A DNA stretch of 5,797 nt from positions 1 through 5,797 of the forward strand of contig JANXXV010000320.1 in the NCBI GenBank assembly GCA_025350445.1, in the 5' to 3' direction. Position 1 is the stretch's first letter. Each line of letters begins with the position of its first letter. This document shows, one piece after another, positions 5,632 to 5,797 of the stretch. Source of the stretch: Bryobacteraceae bacterium (GTDB lineage: Bacteria; Acidobacteriota; Terriglobia; Bryobacterales; Bryobacteraceae). A model generated the notes under the pieces. The model worked only from the letters and a program-made list of their open reading frames with translations, ran no database searches and was not told where the DNA came from. The position numbers were made by a program, and so were the translations under genes.

Positions 5632-5797
5632 TCAGTTTGCCTTGCTCAGCGGCTTGGGCATGGATTTCGGCGTAGACGCTGCCGCGCCATTGTCGCCGTT
5701 CCTTGGGCCATTCCGTTTCACTCTGTGCAAGGATGCGGCGAAAAAATCCACTTCCGCCGCTTTTTGTCCGAGAGCTTCCTTTAGCGCTTTGTTCTCC
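5632..5797 (-). CDS. IS3-family OrfA, C-terminal part (5' end off window)
   Basis: The minus-strand frame is open from the window edge to the TGA at 5632-5634 and gives about 54 residues: ENKALKEALGQKAAEVDFFA, then SLHRVKRNGPRNGDNG and ASTPKSMPKPLSKAN. The ENxxLKEALGxKxxEVDFF stretch is the coiled-coil (leucine-zipper) region that follows the helix-turn-helix in IS3 OrfA and carries multimerisation. OrfA alone binds the terminal repeats and regulates transposition. It overlaps the orfB frame, and the slippery site sits at the DFF codons. Confidence 0.85.
   Translation of the reverse strand, partial: ENKALKEALGQKAAEVDFFAASLHRVKRNGPRNGDNGAAASTPKSMPKPLSKAN
5700..5733 (-). other. Stem-loop downstream of the frameshift site
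   Basis: Perfect 6-bp stem TCCTTG/CAAGGA with a 22-base loop, six bases after the slippery heptamer. The stem alone is modest; the long loop could make extra pairs or a pseudoknot. Its role as stimulator is inferred from position. Confidence 0.5.
5740..5746 (-). promoter_or_regulatory. Programmed -1 ribosomal frameshift site (T TTT TTC)
   Basis: In the orfA frame the codons are GAT TTT TTC, so T TTT TTC is a canonical X XXY YYZ slippery heptamer. Slipping back one base enters the orfB frame (TTT TTT CGC CGC), which stays open through the whole transposase. Six bases downstream begins TCCTTG, which pairs with CAAGGA across a 22-base loop (5700-5705 with 5728-5733). Six bases is the normal distance for a stimulatory structure. 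Confidence 0.8.

Larger units (their letters stand above)
4545..5797 (-). mobile_element. IS3-family insertion sequence, right side truncated by window
   Basis: The orfA-orfB arrangement with a -1 frameshift signal and a DD(35)E transposase identifies the family. Transcription runs leftward, so the orfA start and the left terminal repeat of the element lie beyond 5797. The inner end is placed near 4545-4547, where TGTGAGACACGGGC begins with the TG typical of IS3 ends. This boundary is inferred: the partner inverted repeat and target duplication cannot be seen. Confidence 0.85.

Overview
The window looks like chromosomal DNA from a GC-rich, soil-type bacterium with an outer membrane. An acidobacterium of the Solibacter/Bryobacter kind is my best guess. 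It rests on the style of the OprB-like porin, the WG-repeat protein and the IS3-type element, and not on any marker gene, so it is an inference.

Layout, left to right. (1) Bases 2-430 (+) hold the C-terminal 142 residues of an arsenite S-adenosylmethionine methyltransferase (ArsM); its N-terminus lies off the left edge. (2) Bases 431-856 (-) hold a broken gene for a RES-domain protein, the NAD-consuming toxin family of RES-Xre toxin-antitoxin pairs. It is readable only by switching frames twice and passing three stop codons. Its stop codon abuts the arsM stop. (3) Bases 857-1389 contain no gene I can recognise, but carry three perfect short hairpins, two of them back to back. (4) Bases 1390-2886 (+) encode a complete carbohydrate-porin (OprB family) outer-membrane protein. 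(5) Bases 2883-3425 (-) encode a small class I methyltransferase of the TehB-like type, whose stop codon shares four bases with the porin stop. (6) Bases 3510-4409 (+), divergent from the methyltransferase, encode a membrane-anchored or secreted protein made of eight WG repeats with an exact 102-bp period. (7) Bases 4410-4544 are a short intergenic stretch ending in a 10-bp-period GCGGAT repeat. (8) From about 4545 to beyond the right edge lies an IS3-family insertion sequence on the minus strand. It has the end of orfA, a textbook -1 frameshift site (T TTT TTC followed by a stem), and a complete DDE orfB with an unusually long C-terminal tail.

The genes do not form one operon. The arrangement is a series of convergent and divergent single genes, typical of an accessory region that has received and lost cargo (degraded toxin, IS element). 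The arsM fragment implies an arsenic-detoxification locus to the left. I did not find a convincing undescribed system. The most informative hidden item is the decayed RES toxin gene, which no intact open reading frame reveals.
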